The notes: generated by a model not told the origin, from the sequence alone. Counted from the stretch's first letter, positions 19,658 through 29,790 are shown. The stretch is DNA of 64,000 bases from Bifidobacterium polysaccharolyticum (GCF_016101585.1 NZ_JACFQG010000001.1:62001-126000); one strand, 5' to 3'. Made by a program: numbers and translations.

Positions 19658-21628
19658 TCAAGAGTCCATTTGTTTTACGGCTAAAGAGAACACCTGTAGC
19701 GGAATGGCGTGACCCGCCTCCAGAACCAGACACCGTCCAGGAACGGCGTTGGCCCGGGTAGATAGGGCGGCCAGCTGATCGGCGGGGATGCCAGCCGCCA
19801 GATCGGCCCCCCGTTCGCCACAGGGGAACACCAGACGACGGCTGAAACGCTCAGGTCTGCGCAGGGCACTGGCCGCATCCACAGCTAGAATCACCGTGGT
19901 TCCCTCCTGTCCCAAAGCCTCATGCAAGAGCGGGGACAATGGATCCCGACAGAGTGGATCCAGCAGGTCTTGGGCATCGTCAACAATCCAGACCAGCCCT
20001 CGGTTGCCGTGTTGATGACCTTTAGGCGGTGTCGGCACCGGACCTGTCGAGTCCTGGCTGCTGTAGCCCTGGCCTGTTCGCCGCGTGATGCGCAAATCAA
20101 AGCTGGGTTCTGGTCGGGCTCCCGGCTTCATCAGGGTAAGCAGGGAACGAAGCAGCAGGGCTAGAAGGGTGCTCTTTCCTCGGCCTGGCGGTCCAATCAC
20201 AGCCGTATGACCTTTGAGGGGCAGGTGGTAGAGGTGCAGCAGGACCCCGTCGTCGGTGCGCCCCAAAGGTATCAGGGGCCGCCCTGATTGCCAAAGAATC
20301 TTTCCGCAGGCCGGATCACGCTCTGGCAGGGGAGGAGAGAAGAGCGGTGCTGGCGGTCGGCTGCCGCAGAAGCGACTGGCTTTGATGATCTGTTCCACCA
20401 GAGTTTGTGGGTCAGCTGCCGGGCAGGTGCGGAAGGCCTGGGGGCCCCGACCTTGCTCCAGGAAGCCCAGACCTGGACAGGCAGGGTCAATCGCCGTGGC
20501 GCAGGAGGACCCCAGCAACTCTTTGGACTGCAGGGGGTCGCGCACGCGCAGACATATGCCCAGGTTCATGTTGGCACGCATCTGGGCGCTGACCTGCCCC
20601 ATGGTTTGCTGGGTGCAGGCCACTAGGTTCATACCCAGGGACCTGCCCTGAGATGCCAGGGCGGTCAGTTTGTCCAGATAGTCGGGCAGGAGTTGGCGCA
20701 GGGCCTGGAACTCGTCAATGACCACCACCAGGCGCGCTGGTGGATCGGACATCAGGGCAGTGTCCTCCACCCCCGCTCTGGCAACCAGGCGCTGACGGCG
20801 CTCCAATTCCCGCTGAAGGCCGTTCAGCGCTCGTACGGCCTGGTCCAGATCCAAATTGGTCACGCAGCCCACGGTGTGTGGCAGTCGGGCCAACAGGCCG
20901 AAGCCGGCACCGCCCTTGAAGTCCAGCAGGACCAGATTGAGCCGGTCTGGAGGCTGACTGGCGGCCAGGGCCAGACACCAGGTCTGCAGAAAAACCGACT
21001 TGCCTGATCCCGTTGTACCTGCCACCAGGGCGTGGGGTCCGTCACGCGGCAGATCGATGACCAGCGGTCTGTGATCAGGACGGGCACCGATGATTGCCGG
21101 TGCTGTCTTCCCCGATGCAGCAAGCCAGGCATGAACGATGCTCTGCCAGAGCAGACCATGTGCTTCCGAAGCCCCTGATCCCAACAGACGGGACTCCAGC
21201 CGAGGGCCCGGGTCGGAGGCCAGCTGAGCCAAGTCCTGCCGTGTCTGGTCCTCTGTGCTTGTCGATAGGGAAGCACGATTCGATGCTATGCCGTATTCCA
21301 ATTGTGCGTGGGCGGGGAGAGATGACGGTGGCTGTTGATGCGCTCGCAGCAGGCTCAAAAGCAGCATGGCCAGGGTACCTGTCAGGCTGGGAAGCAAGAG
21401 GAGGAGCAATATCCAGCGGCCCTGGCCGACTGCGTACCAGATCATGCCCGCCTGGGCCAGGGCCGGAGCCGTTTGGGCGACCAGGGTCAGAATGACCTGG
21501 ATCCTTCCCTTTTTGGCCTTTCGCTCTTTGACGCTGGCAGAGTGCCAATCGCCTGCAACCTGGTTAGAGACTTTCGGCCCGGCTGCTGATATCGGAAATG
21601 CAGCTGCTGATGAATTGGCCTTTATCAT
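19658..21628 (-). CDS. EccC/FtsK-like membrane ATPase, stand-alone
   Basis: 656 residues. Two adjacent transmembrane helices (about 43-67 and 71-94), then an FtsK/SpoIIIE ATPase domain with Walker A GTTGSGKS (204-211), FKGG and Walker B VVVIDEFQAL (301-310). A second, smaller P-loop domain has GPPGRGKS (479-486) and a Walker-B-like LVWIVDDAQDL. Two N-terminal helices plus serial ATPase domains is the plan of EccC/EssC, the motor of type VII secretion, but this protein is about half the normal length. It lacks the DNA-orienting gamma domain of FtsK. No WXG100, EccB, EccD or mycosin gene is nearby. Whether it moves protein or DNA is open. Confidence 0.75.
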   Translation of the reverse strand: MIKANSSAAAFPISAAGPKVSNQVAGDWHSASVKERKAKKGRIQVILTLVAQTAPALAQAGMIWYAVGQGRWILLLLLLPSLTGTLAMLLLSLLRAHQQPPSSLPAHAQLEYGIASNRASLSTSTEDQTRQDLAQLASDPGPRLESRLLGSGASEAHGLLWQSIVHAWLAASGKTAPAIIGARPDHRPLVIDLPRDGPHALVAGTTGSGKSVFLQTWCLALAASQPPDRLNLVLLDFKGGAGFGLLARLPHTVGCVTNLDLDQAVRALNGLQRELERRQRLVARAGVEDTALMSDPPARLVVVIDEFQALRQLLPDYLDKLTALASQGRSLGMNLVACTQQTMGQVSAQMRANMNLGICLRVRDPLQSKELLGSSCATAIDPACPGLGFLEQGRGPQAFRTCPAADPQTLVEQIIKASRFCGSRPPAPLFSPPLPERDPACGKILWQSGRPLIPLGRTDDGVLLHLYHLPLKGHTAVIGPPGRGKSTLLALLLRSLLTLMKPGARPEPSFDLRITRRTGQGYSSQDSTGPVPTPPKGHQHGNRGLVWIVDDAQDLLDPLCRDPLSPLLHEALGQEGTTVILAVDAASALRRPERFSRRLVFPCGERGADLAAGIPADQLAALSTRANAVPGRCLVLEAGHAIPLQVFSLAVKQMDS

Positions 21629-21718
21629 GTCTTCAGCATGAAGGGCCCGGCTGGGGAGTGCCAGGGCAAATCTGGCATGTGGTCGAATGTGGAATCTGGC
21701 CGGGATAGGCGGACGGTG

Positions 21719-22981
21719 CTACATGCCGCCGACGGTTCCGGGGGCATGACTGCCCTGCGCAAGCTTATTGAACAGATCGGTGTTGCGGGCTTGATCCAGC
21801 AGAACGGTGGAACCGAGACCCCAGCCCGGATAGTAGTCAGGATCTGCCCAGTAGACGCTTCCGGTGATGCCTTTGCTACTGCTGGCACTGCGGAAGGCCA
21901 GGACCATGCGCACAAGGTCTATGGGGTTGGTCCGCTCATCCACCACCAAGGCATCCAGACCCGCCGAAAGGACCTTTCCGGCCGTCGACGGGTTGAGCAT
22001 GACCGAGGGCTGGAGCGCCTTGGCAGTGATGGCTGAGATGGCCTGACGCTGGCGTTCGGCACGCCCGAAGTCCCCCTTGGGGTCCGAGTAGCGCATGCGG
22101 GTGAAGGCCAGGGCCATACCGCCGTCAGCCTGATGACAGCCGCGGGACCAGACCATGCCTGAGTTGGGGTCGTTGACGTCTGCATCGTAGCAAAGCCTGA
22201 CACCGCCCAGAGCGTCGACCACCTTACTGAGGCCTCCAAACCGGATCAAGGCCACGTGATCGACCTTATGGCCGGTGATGTCCTCAATCTGGCCGGTCAG
22301 GGCCCGGTAGCCCGATGTGTAGGCCACGGCGTTGATTTTCATGTAATCCCCGTCCTGCTTGACCAGGGAATCCCGGGGGACTGAAATCAAGGAGGCGGCT
22401 CCGTGCCGGGGCTTGGTCAGTACCAGGATGGTGTCGGTGCGGAAGCCGGTGATGCTGGCATCCTGTCCTGCCCCCGGAGAACCGTCGCGCTGGTCCGATC
22501 CCAGAAGGAGCCATGTGGTGGCCTCTGAACCAGGGGCATCGGTCAGCATTTTGTCGCGGGTGAGCTTGCCATTGATCCAGAACCATCCTCCACCCGCCAG
22601 TACGACCAGTGCCAGCAGCAGGACCAAAAGCAGAATGGTTATGAATCTGCGCAAGGGGTGTCTGCGGACGAGGGCAGTGCCATTGCGCATGCTTCGATTG
22701 CTTCTGTTGCTCCAGTCGTTTCCAACAGGTGCAGCCGTGGCCCTTGGCTGGGGTGTGGTCTTCGATGAGCCGCTGGTGCGTCTGGCCTTCCGGGCCCCGC
22801 TGGTCTGCCCCGGCTGATGCCCAGTCCCGGAGGAGGGGGAAAAGCTGGGAGGCGTCTGGCTACGGCTGTGTCTAGCCTCGGTACCTGGGGTTCCGAGGTC
22901 GGCAGCCGGACGGTGATGACCGGAGGGCATGAAGCTAGGAGGCTCCTGTCCCTGTCCGCCTTGGTCTGATCCAGTCCGCAT
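21719..22981 (-). CDS. LytR-CpsA-Psr family glycopolymer transferase (first)
   Basis: 420 residues. A Pro/Ser-rich cytoplasmic head (about 1-108) is followed by one transmembrane anchor (about 110-134) and an extracytoplasmic LCP domain. Visible motifs are LLLGSDQRDG, RTDTILVLTK, 'SLISVPRDSLV' with the Arg that binds the lipid pyrophosphate, and a late 'TRMRYSDPKGDFGRAERQRQ'. LCP proteins ligate secondary wall polymers to peptidoglycan. Strong GGAGG site before the ATG. It is the downstream member of a pair with the LCP gene at 23054; two tandem LCP genes suggest two wall polymers or partial redundancy. Confidence 0.9.
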   Translation of the reverse strand: MRTGSDQGGQGQEPPSFMPSGHHRPAADLGTPGTEARHSRSQTPPSFSPSSGTGHQPGQTSGARKARRTSGSSKTTPQPRATAAPVGNDWSNRSNRSMRNGTALVRRHPLRRFITILLLVLLLALVVLAGGGWFWINGKLTRDKMLTDAPGSEATTWLLLGSDQRDGSPGAGQDASITGFRTDTILVLTKPRHGAASLISVPRDSLVKQDGDYMKINAVAYTSGYRALTGQIEDITGHKVDHVALIRFGGLSKVVDALGGVRLCYDADVNDPNSGMVWSRGCHQADGGMALAFTRMRYSDPKGDFGRAERQRQAISAITAKALQPSVMLNPSTAGKVLSAGLDALVVDERTNPIDLVRMVLAFRSASSSKGITGSVYWADPDYYPGWGLGSTVLLDQARNTDLFNKLAQGSHAPGTVGGM

Positions 22982-23053
22982 ACCCTTAACCTCCGTAGCT
23001 TTGACCGACTAGGTAAGCAATAGCATGCTTGAACGACCCAGCGGCTTAATCGG

Positions 23054-24508
23054 CTATCTCTGCGCCGGAACCGCACAGACCGTAGCGAACAGGTAGCGGT
23101 CCGCCATACCGATGTACTGTCCGGTGTTTGCATCCCTGATGGTTCCGTCGTCCGGATCGACAATTCCGCCCGTGTTCGGATCTATCAGGGTCTTGTCAGG
23201 CATGGTGATCAGTCCGGTGCGGGGATTGGGCTTGGGTAGAGTAGCGGCGGACGCAGATGGGGATTGGGTGCCGTCCTCTGTGTCAGAGCCGTTGCCCGCT
23301 GTCTGAGTAGCACCCTGTGTGTTTTGGACACTCTGGGCATCCTGATCATTGCTGGCCTGCTTGTCTGATGAAGATGTTGACTCTGCAGCCTCATTGGCCT
23401 GGGTCAAAGGTTTCCCTTCTCGGAGCAGTTGCCAGATAGTGTCGGCCTCATCCGTCCATACCACTCGGTAATTGTCCTGGGACCATTCCTCGACAGGTAT
23501 GGTACGGGCGTAGATATGTTTGGTGTCTATGTGCTTGAGCGAATTGCCCAGACCCAGCAGGGTCTGGAAGTTGCCCAAGCCCTCGCTCAGTTGCAGGGTG
23601 GACATGGAGGTGGTGGCCAGACGGTAGGCCTTGGGCAGGTCGGAATAGATATTGACGGCCTTGGCTTCGTTGACCAGACTCTTGATCAGATACTGCTGGC
23701 GGGTGGTTCGCATAATGTCCGACCCGTCGGCAGCGGTTCCATGGCGCATGCGAGCGTACTCGGTGGCTTGGGTTCCGTCCAGATGCCGCAGACCGCGCTT
23801 CAGGTTGATGCCGGTATAGCCGTCCCAGGTATCCTTGGGGATGCACACGTCGACCCCGCCCAGGGCGTCGATGATGGACTTGAAACCGTTGAAGTCAGCC
23901 ACCGCGAACTGTTGAATGTCCAAACCGGTCAGTGAGCGGACCGCAGCCAGAGAGCAGCTGGCGGCCGAATTCACATCGCCGCCCTGGCTGTAGCCTTCGG
24001 CAAAGATGGAGTTGAACATGACCTGGCGGCGGGCCGGAATAGTTTCCCCCTTGCTGGTGGTGCAGGCCGGGGCGTTCACGATGGAGTCCCTGGGAATGGA
24101 GACCACGTTCACGTAGGAACGGTCTGCGGCGATCTGGACCACCATGGCCGTGTCCGACTGGTGATTCTCCTCTAGGCCGTCGCCGCTGCCGCCCACATCG
24201 GCATTGCCCTTGCCGTCCCGGGTGTCCTGTCCCAGGACCAGGATGTTCAGGGTTTTGCCTTTGTAGATGTCTTCCGGGGCCTTGTTGCTTTGAGCAAGGG
24301 TGACGGGCTCCAGCACGTGCATGTGACCGTTGATGTCGGTCCAGAAGGCCGCCACTGTCGAGGCTACGAAACAAAGAATGAAGGTAAGGGCCAGACAGAT
24401 GCCCGTGCGCAGACGGTGGCTGTTGCGAAACCCACCGCTGTGCTGGGGCTTGCCGTTCCTGCCCGCCTTGATGTTGGGCAGACCCATCTTTCTGGTTGGG
24501 GACGTCAA
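23054..24508 (-). CDS. LytR-CpsA-Psr family glycopolymer transferase (second)
   Basis: 484 residues from a TTG at 24508 with AGGAAGG eight bases before it (an ATG at 24487 is the alternative). Short basic head, one transmembrane anchor (about 36-58), then the LCP domain with ILVLGQDTRDG, SDTAMVVQI, 'VVSIPRDSIV' and 'YARMRHG'. After the domain comes a disordered Ser/Thr/Gln-rich stretch, then a closing segment with Pro-Asn-Thr-Gly / Asp-Asp-Gly-Thr turns. It probably attaches an envelope polymer to peptidoglycan, in line with the glycosyltransferase cluster that follows on the other strand. Confidence 0.9.
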   Translation of the reverse strand: MTSPTRKMGLPNIKAGRNGKPQHSGGFRNSHRLRTGICLALTFILCFVASTVAAFWTDINGHMHVLEPVTLAQSNKAPEDIYKGKTLNILVLGQDTRDGKGNADVGGSGDGLEENHQSDTAMVVQIAADRSYVNVVSIPRDSIVNAPACTTSKGETIPARRQVMFNSIFAEGYSQGGDVNSAASCSLAAVRSLTGLDIQQFAVADFNGFKSIIDALGGVDVCIPKDTWDGYTGINLKRGLRHLDGTQATEYARMRHGTAADGSDIMRTTRQQYLIKSLVNEAKAVNIYSDLPKAYRLATTSMSTLQLSEGLGNFQTLLGLGNSLKHIDTKHIYARTIPVEEWSQDNYRVVWTDEADTIWQLLREGKPLTQANEAAESTSSSDKQASNDQDAQSVQNTQGATQTAGNGSDTEDGTQSPSASAATLPKPNPRTGLITMPDKTLIDPNTGGIVDPDDGTIRDANTGQYIGMADRYLFATVCAVPAQR

Positions 24509-24686
24509 TGGTTATGCCTTCCTCATCGGCTGTCGCTGTAGGGGTCATTCCGGCGGGAAGAACCGGGATGACGGTAAAGCGTGCTTGAACCAGTCATAGT
24601 ATAGTCTGACCCTCATCCGCAGCTCCTCTTCGGGCGATATGGCCTCCTCTACGTGTTGCTCAGTTGCGCTTGCAGACATGTAGGGG

Positions 24687-24735
24687 TTGACAGAAGACCT
24701 CCGTAGCGGCTGTAATAAAAGTGTGTAAACACACT
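24687..24735 (+). promoter_or_regulatory. Promoter and palindrome upstream of whiB2
   Basis: A TTGACA -35 box (24687-24692) and TGTAAT -10 box (24711-24716) are separated by 18 bases. Just downstream is the palindrome AGTGTGTAAACACACT (24720-24735), which would lie at or just after the transcription start and could be an operator or a leader hairpin. Confidence 0.6.
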
Positions 24736-24753
24736 AGGGACTGGGGGGTCGCT

Positions 24754-25071
24754 ATGAGTGGTTTTATAGACACTCGATACAGCAGTACAACTAAAAACAG
24801 GCTGACGCCGCTGATGCAATGGTTCGAAGTCAACATCGGACCATCCTGGCGGAGCGAGGCGCTCTGTGCACAGACAGACCCGGAAGCATTCTTCCCAGGC
24901 AAGGGAGGCTCCACTCAGGAAGCCAAGCGGGTCTGCGCCGACTGCACCGTCCGAAAGCAGTGCTTGGACTGGGCGGTCGAACACGACGAACGCTTTGGCA
25001 TCTGGGGTGGCATGAGCGAACGGGAGCGCCGCCGTTACAAGAAGAGGATGCGCGCGCAGCACCAGGTCTGA
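24754..25071 (+). CDS. WhiB-family iron-sulfur regulator, WhiB2/WhmD type
   Basis: 105 residues. Cysteine ligands C38, C61, C64 and C70 (C-x22-C-x2-C-x5-C), the GIWGG turn at 82-86 and a basic C-terminal tail (RERRRYKKRMR). The longer N-terminus and its position next to LCP and glycosyltransferase genes fit the WhiB2/WhmD branch, which controls cell division and septation in mycobacteria and streptomycetes. The ATG at 24754 follows a G-rich ribosome site (GGGGGG); the frame opens 33 bases earlier without one. It has its own promoter. Confidence 0.88.
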   Translation: MSGFIDTRYSSTTKNRLTPLMQWFEVNIGPSWRSEALCAQTDPEAFFPGKGGSTQEAKRVCADCTVRKQCLDWAVEHDERFGIWGGMSERERRRYKKRMRAQHQV

Positions 25072-25129
25072 ATCGCCGCAGGTGCCCGAGCGAGGCATCC
25101 GGTGACCTGGATTGCGTAGACTGGAACGC

Positions 25130-28100
25130 ATGAGTTTCGTCGCGCCTCAAGCCCAGGATGTCCGGCAGGTCCTCTCTGCAGTTATGAACGCATGTTCGCC
25201 TGCTGCCAGTCCTCATGTGGAGGATGCCGTGGCGGCGGTGATCACGGTCGAGCATGACCTGACCTACCTGTCTGATACCCTGCGCGCCCTCTTGCGACAG
25301 AGCCTCTTGCCTAGGGTCATAGTTATTGCGGACTGTTCGGGGATCACTGTGGAGCCTCTCTATGCGCAGTTCCCGGTGGACGGGCCAGCGCGGGTGGAAG
25401 TGCAGGTGGTTCGCGCCAAAGGCGCCTCTTCCTTCGGCGATGCCGTGGACAAGGCACTTGGCTATGCCCGTCTGCCTGGTCGAATCCGTGCCCTTTGGCT
25501 TCTGCACGACGACTGCCGTCCGATGGATGAGCATTGCCTAGACAGGCTGGTGGACACCTGGCACAGCAATCCCACTGCTTCCCTGTTGGGCGCCAAGCAG
25601 TATGACTGGCAGGGCGAGGGACTGCGGGATGTGGGTCGGTATGCCTACCATCACCGAACGGTGAGCCTGGTAGTGGACAGCGAGCCCGACCAGGAGCAGT
25701 ATGACGCACGCCAGGATGTTTTCGCGGTGAGTCTGGCTGGTGCCCTGGTGCCCATGCAGACTATGAAGGATCTGGGTGGACCAGGTGCCTGGGCTGGAAC
25801 TTTCGGCCAAGCCGACGACCTTTGCCGCCGCATCTGCCTGTCAGGGGGGCGTGTGGTAGTGGTGCCCAGTGTCCGGATGGCCCATGCCAGCGCACGGATG
25901 AGCGGATTGCGCGACCGGAATGGGCGGCCGGTGCAGCCCGACCGTCCCTTGGATGCCTCCATGGGGCCCATACTGGCTCGAGAGCGTTACCTGCTGACTG
26001 ACTTTGCCCTTCCCTGGTGGCCACTGGTCTGGCTCTGGCGAGTTCTGGCGGCACTGTGGTTCATGGCCCTTGATCTCATCGGCAAACGGCCTTACAGGGC
26101 CCTGTGCCGTCTGTGTGCGCCCTGGCGGATTCTAACCCGTCCTGCGGCCTTGCTGACCATGCGTCGCCGTCTGACTTCCGCCTGCCATGGCGGTCCCCGC
26201 CGATTGAACATTCTCCAAGCCAACAGTCAGCAGATCCGGCAGTGGCGGCAACGCAGACAAGCCTTCCGTGACCAACAGGAGCATCCCATGCTCAGCCACC
26301 TGGCCCTGGCTCATCTGCGCCAGCAGTTCCTGCGTCGCCTGGCTTGGGCATCGGGGATGACCATAGCAGTCTTGGTGGCTCTGGTTGCCACTCACTGGCC
26401 CCTCTGCCGAGCAATTTTCTCAGGAGGTGCCATCCACGCGCCCTTCCTGCCCTCGTCAGGAGCTGACTGGTCCCGCCTGCTGGCGGCGGCCACCACCTCC
26501 TGGTCCTGGGCCGGGGGCGTGGGACAGCCTGCAGTTCCTGCCCCCTTCCTCTTGGTGCTCCTACCCTTCGCCCTGTTGACTGGCGGTCATGTGGCCCAGG
26601 CCATGGCCTTGATGCTCCTGGCCGAAACGGGACTGGCCGCTCTGTCTTTCTGGGCCCTGGCCGGCGTGGTCACCAGGTCCAATCCCATCCGCTTCCTGCT
26701 GGGGCTGCTCTGGACTTGTCTGGCATTCGCCCTAGGCATCGTGGATGGTCTGCAGTTGCCCATGCTGACGGTCATGGCCTTCATGCCTGCCGCCTTTGCC
26801 TTCGTTTTCAAGGCCGTGGGGCTGTATCAGACCGAGGCTCCCGTGCACCCCAAGGCTTCGGTGCAGCAGGCGGCTCTGGCCTCCATCTGCTTCCTGCCGG
26901 TCCTGGTAGCCGAACCTCAGCTCATATTGGCCATGATTCCGCTCTTCATCATGGCAATCTGCCTGGTGTCATCCCATCGGATAATGCTGTTGCTGATGCC
27001 CCTGCCTTCGGTGCTGGCCCTGGCGCCAACCCTGGTCAACTCCCTGCATCATGCCAAGGACGGGCTTTGGAGGCAGCTTTTCGCAGATCTGATGGTTCCC
27101 TCGGTGGATCTGACCGGTCAGCCTCGAACCGGGAGCCTAGGGGAACTGCTGGCCCGCCTGCTGGGCCTGGATGCTTCGGCCCTGTGGCCCACCAGGTGGC
27201 GACCTGAACTCTGGCGTCCTGCCACGCTGGCCTGCTGTCTGCTGGCGGTGGTCCTCCTGGCCTTTGTTACCTTGATTGTGCCTCGGGTGCTCAACGCGGC
27301 CAGGATTCTTTGGATCACGGTCCTGTTGGGCCTGGTCCTGGCGCTGGCCTCGCAGGCGGTCTGCACTGGCCTGGACGAGACCGGTCCAGTGGCCGGTTCA
27401 GTCCTGCCTGGCATGATGATGGCATTTATGGGTCTTCTGGCCTGCCTTGGTCTGCTGGCTGGCAGGGCCGTCCGTCCCTTCTCGCCCCTTGCTTCTGGGC
27501 ATGATCAGGCCCCTGACAACGATGCCGATCGTCCGCCCCTGCCTCCTGCGCAACCCTCTTCAACCTCTGCAATTGCAGTTAATGGTGGCGGACGTGTTTT
27601 CAGGCTCTTGCTGGTCCTGGTCCTGGCCCTAGTCACTGTGGGTGTAGCAGTGATCGGTCTGGTGGCGCCTGTCGGTGGGCCCCTGTCTGCGGACGGCCGG
27701 CAGCTTCCGGCTGTGGCGGTGGACTACCTGGAGAAGGATCCATCCCATCGGGTGCTGGTGCTGACATCGCCCTCCCATGGTCGCGTGGCCTACACCGGTC
27801 TGCACACCTCACGAGGAGAGCTGGTAGATGCCTCGCCTGCCCTGCGCGTCCAGAGAATGAATGGCAGTCAGCTGGCTGGCGAGGATGTCCTCTCGCATTC
27901 AGCAGCTGCTCTGATGGCCAAAGCCGACTCAAAAGCCGTAGCTGTGGTGGTCGACCTAGGCTTCGGCGGTATCTACGTGCCAGTTGATCGTTCCGGAACA
28001 GCGGGATTGGGGTCCACGCCCAACGATGACCTGGTGTCCAATATCACCGCCAGCGAAGGTGCCCAGCAGGTGGTGGCCAATGCACAGGGAACCTATTTCC

Positions 28101-28270
28101 GTTTGAACTCACAGTCCGGCAAGGACGTGGGCGTTGACATGACTGGTGTCACACGAGCAGAGGCCAGCACTTGGAGGCGGGTCTGGCTGTGGACCCTGGG
28201 CCTGGTCCTGCTGGGATACTGCCTGGTGGCTCTGCCGCGTCCGGGCTACTTTGGAGGGGAGCAGCTATGA
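25130..28270 (+). CDS. Large GT2-family glycosyltransferase membrane protein
   Basis: 1046 residues. An N-terminal GT-A domain (about 30-290) has the start 'AAVITVEHDLTYLSDTLRALL', an LHDDCRP metal-binding acidic motif and a later 'GQADDLCRRICLSGG'. It is followed by about a dozen transmembrane segments to residue 830 and a C-terminal extracytoplasmic region with a final helix (about 1015-1035). This size and plan match the large GT2 proteins next to whiB2 in other actinobacteria, probably adding sugars to an envelope glycan at the membrane. Sugar and acceptor unknown. ATG at 25130; its stop overlaps the DUF5719 start (ATGA). Confidence 0.85.
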   Translation: MSFVAPQAQDVRQVLSAVMNACSPAASPHVEDAVAAVITVEHDLTYLSDTLRALLRQSLLPRVIVIADCSGITVEPLYAQFPVDGPARVEVQVVRAKGASSFGDAVDKALGYARLPGRIRALWLLHDDCRPMDEHCLDRLVDTWHSNPTASLLGAKQYDWQGEGLRDVGRYAYHHRTVSLVVDSEPDQEQYDARQDVFAVSLAGALVPMQTMKDLGGPGAWAGTFGQADDLCRRICLSGGRVVVVPSVRMAHASARMSGLRDRNGRPVQPDRPLDASMGPILARERYLLTDFALPWWPLVWLWRVLAALWFMALDLIGKRPYRALCRLCAPWRILTRPAALLTMRRRLTSACHGGPRRLNILQANSQQIRQWRQRRQAFRDQQEHPMLSHLALAHLRQQFLRRLAWASGMTIAVLVALVATHWPLCRAIFSGGAIHAPFLPSSGADWSRLLAAATTSWSWAGGVGQPAVPAPFLLVLLPFALLTGGHVAQAMALMLLAETGLAALSFWALAGVVTRSNPIRFLLGLLWTCLAFALGIVDGLQLPMLTVMAFMPAAFAFVFKAVGLYQTEAPVHPKASVQQAALASICFLPVLVAEPQLILAMIPLFIMAICLVSSHRIMLLLMPLPSVLALAPTLVNSLHHAKDGLWRQLFADLMVPSVDLTGQPRTGSLGELLARLLGLDASALWPTRWRPELWRPATLACCLLAVVLLAFVTLIVPRVLNAARILWITVLLGLVLALASQAVCTGLDETGPVAGSVLPGMMMAFMGLLACLGLLAGRAVRPFSPLASGHDQAPDNDADRPPLPPAQPSSTSAIAVNGGGRVFRLLLVLVLALVTVGVAVIGLVAPVGGPLSADGRQLPAVAVDYLEKDPSHRVLVLTSPSHGRVAYTGLHTSRGELVDASPALRVQRMNGSQLAGEDVLSHSAAALMAKADSKAVAVVVDLGFGGIYVPVDRSGTAGLGSTPNDDLVSNITASEGAQQVVANAQGTYFRLNSQSGKDVGVDMTGVTRAEASTWRRVWLWTLGLVLLGYCLVALPRPGYFGGEQL

Positions 28271-29790
28271 GTGCACGAAGCAAGGGATCCCTGGTGGCCG
28301 CTCTGGTCACGGCGCCCCTGGTGGTGGTCCTGATTGCCGTTCTGCTGATCTGGGCACCTCCGGCCTCATTGGCTGATGGTGCCCGAGGATCTACAGCCGT
28401 TTCCAGCCGGGTCAGTCAGCGAGAGGTAGCGGCCTACTGTCCGGCTCGAATGACGGTAGCGGACGAGGATAAGGTCGGTGATGACCAGTTCAAGGCATCG
28501 GAGGGCGATCTGAGCTCCCGCGTCACGGCCGCCGCCTTCGGATCCATTGGCAGTTCCAGCCTGACCCCAATGGGAAGTGGGCGACACACCACGTTGACTG
28601 ATCCCGATCTCTTGGACGGGCAGAAAGTCATGGCCGCTTCGCTCGACCCCGGCGCTTCGGCCACTGCCTTCGATTCCCGGATGCTCAAGTCCCAGCCGGG
28701 TACGGGGGCTACTGCCGGTATGGTCTCCTGGGCCACGAAGGGTGATCTTAGAGGAATCCAGGCGCTGGCCTGCCCCCGGGCCGTCATGGATGCCGACTTC
28801 CTGTTGCCCGCCACCAGCAGAGGGAATACCCAGCGGTTGGTGGTCTACAACCCGTCATCCAAGGCCACGGTGATCAGTCTCGAGGTCCAGGGTTCGCACT
28901 CCTCAGGTAGGCTGCCCCTGGAGACAGGCAAGACCATGACCGTGGCTCCTGGCGGCCATGCCTCATATGATCTGTCTGCGGCGGCTCCTGGTCAGCAGGC
29001 CATCTACGTCCGGGCTCGCAGCTCACAGGCTCCGGTAGCCATGTCGGTCTCCGTCAATGTTATGGCCGGGCTCGATCCACGCGGGTCTGATCAGGTGACT
29101 ACATTGGCGGCTCCCGGCCGTGATCTGGTCATTCCCGGCCTGCGCGGGGCTGACCAGGCCACTCTGCTTCTACAGGGATCCCATGCCACGGCGGTGGACC
29201 TGTTCTGGGTGGATGAAGGCGGTCAGCAATCCTCGCGGCGGGTGGATCTGCAGGGCTCTCAGGCCACCGCGGTGGATCTGGGTGGTGTGCCCGATGGCAA
29301 GCTGGCTCTGCAGGTGCATGCCGACCGGCCCGTCCGTGCAGTCCTGCAGGTGACAGGCCAGGGTAGCCAGGACCAGTCACAGTCCGACCTGGCTCTGATT
29401 CCCGCGGGGACTGCTACTGCCTCCTCGGCCCTGACTATATCCCAGCCTGCCCAGGCCGCACTGACACTGGTCAACCCATCAACGAATCAGATCAAGGCCG
29501 AACTGGTTGGATTCGACGAGAAGGGCAACAAGCTGGGGGAGCGCTCGCTGACCATAGAAGCAGGTCGTGCCCATGAGCTTTCAACCCACGATTTGGGCGA
29601 CCATGTGGCCGCCGTGCGGCTGAATGAGGCTTCCGAGCATGGCTCCTCCCGGTTGATCTGGAACGCACGCCTGAGTGTGGACGCGGTCAAACAGGCTGGC
29701 TTGTCTGGTCTGGCGATCATGACTCCTGACGGGCTCATGCCCACGACCACCGTGATCCGCTCCGGCCCAGACTCCACTGTCCTGCCCTAA
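28267..29790 (+). CDS. DUF5719 family secreted/anchored protein
   Basis: 507 residues. An N-terminal signal anchor (about 8-30, LVTAPLVVVLIAVLLIW) is followed by a long Ser/Thr/Ala/Gly-rich extracytoplasmic region with repeated beta-sandwich-like stretches. No catalytic motif is visible. The gene overlaps the GT2 gene by four bases, the conserved arrangement for DUF5719 in actinobacteria, so it is probably an accessory of the same envelope-glycan machine. Function unknown. Confidence 0.8.
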   Translation: MSARSKGSLVAALVTAPLVVVLIAVLLIWAPPASLADGARGSTAVSSRVSQREVAAYCPARMTVADEDKVGDDQFKASEGDLSSRVTAAAFGSIGSSSLTPMGSGRHTTLTDPDLLDGQKVMAASLDPGASATAFDSRMLKSQPGTGATAGMVSWATKGDLRGIQALACPRAVMDADFLLPATSRGNTQRLVVYNPSSKATVISLEVQGSHSSGRLPLETGKTMTVAPGGHASYDLSAAAPGQQAIYVRARSSQAPVAMSVSVNVMAGLDPRGSDQVTTLAAPGRDLVIPGLRGADQATLLLQGSHATAVDLFWVDEGGQQSSRRVDLQGSQATAVDLGGVPDGKLALQVHADRPVRAVLQVTGQGSQDQSQSDLALIPAGTATASSALTISQPAQAALTLVNPSTNQIKAELVGFDEKGNKLGERSLTIEAGRAHELSTHDLGDHVAAVRLNEASEHGSSRLIWNARLSVDAVKQAGLSGLAIMTPDGLMPTTTVIRSGPDSTVLP

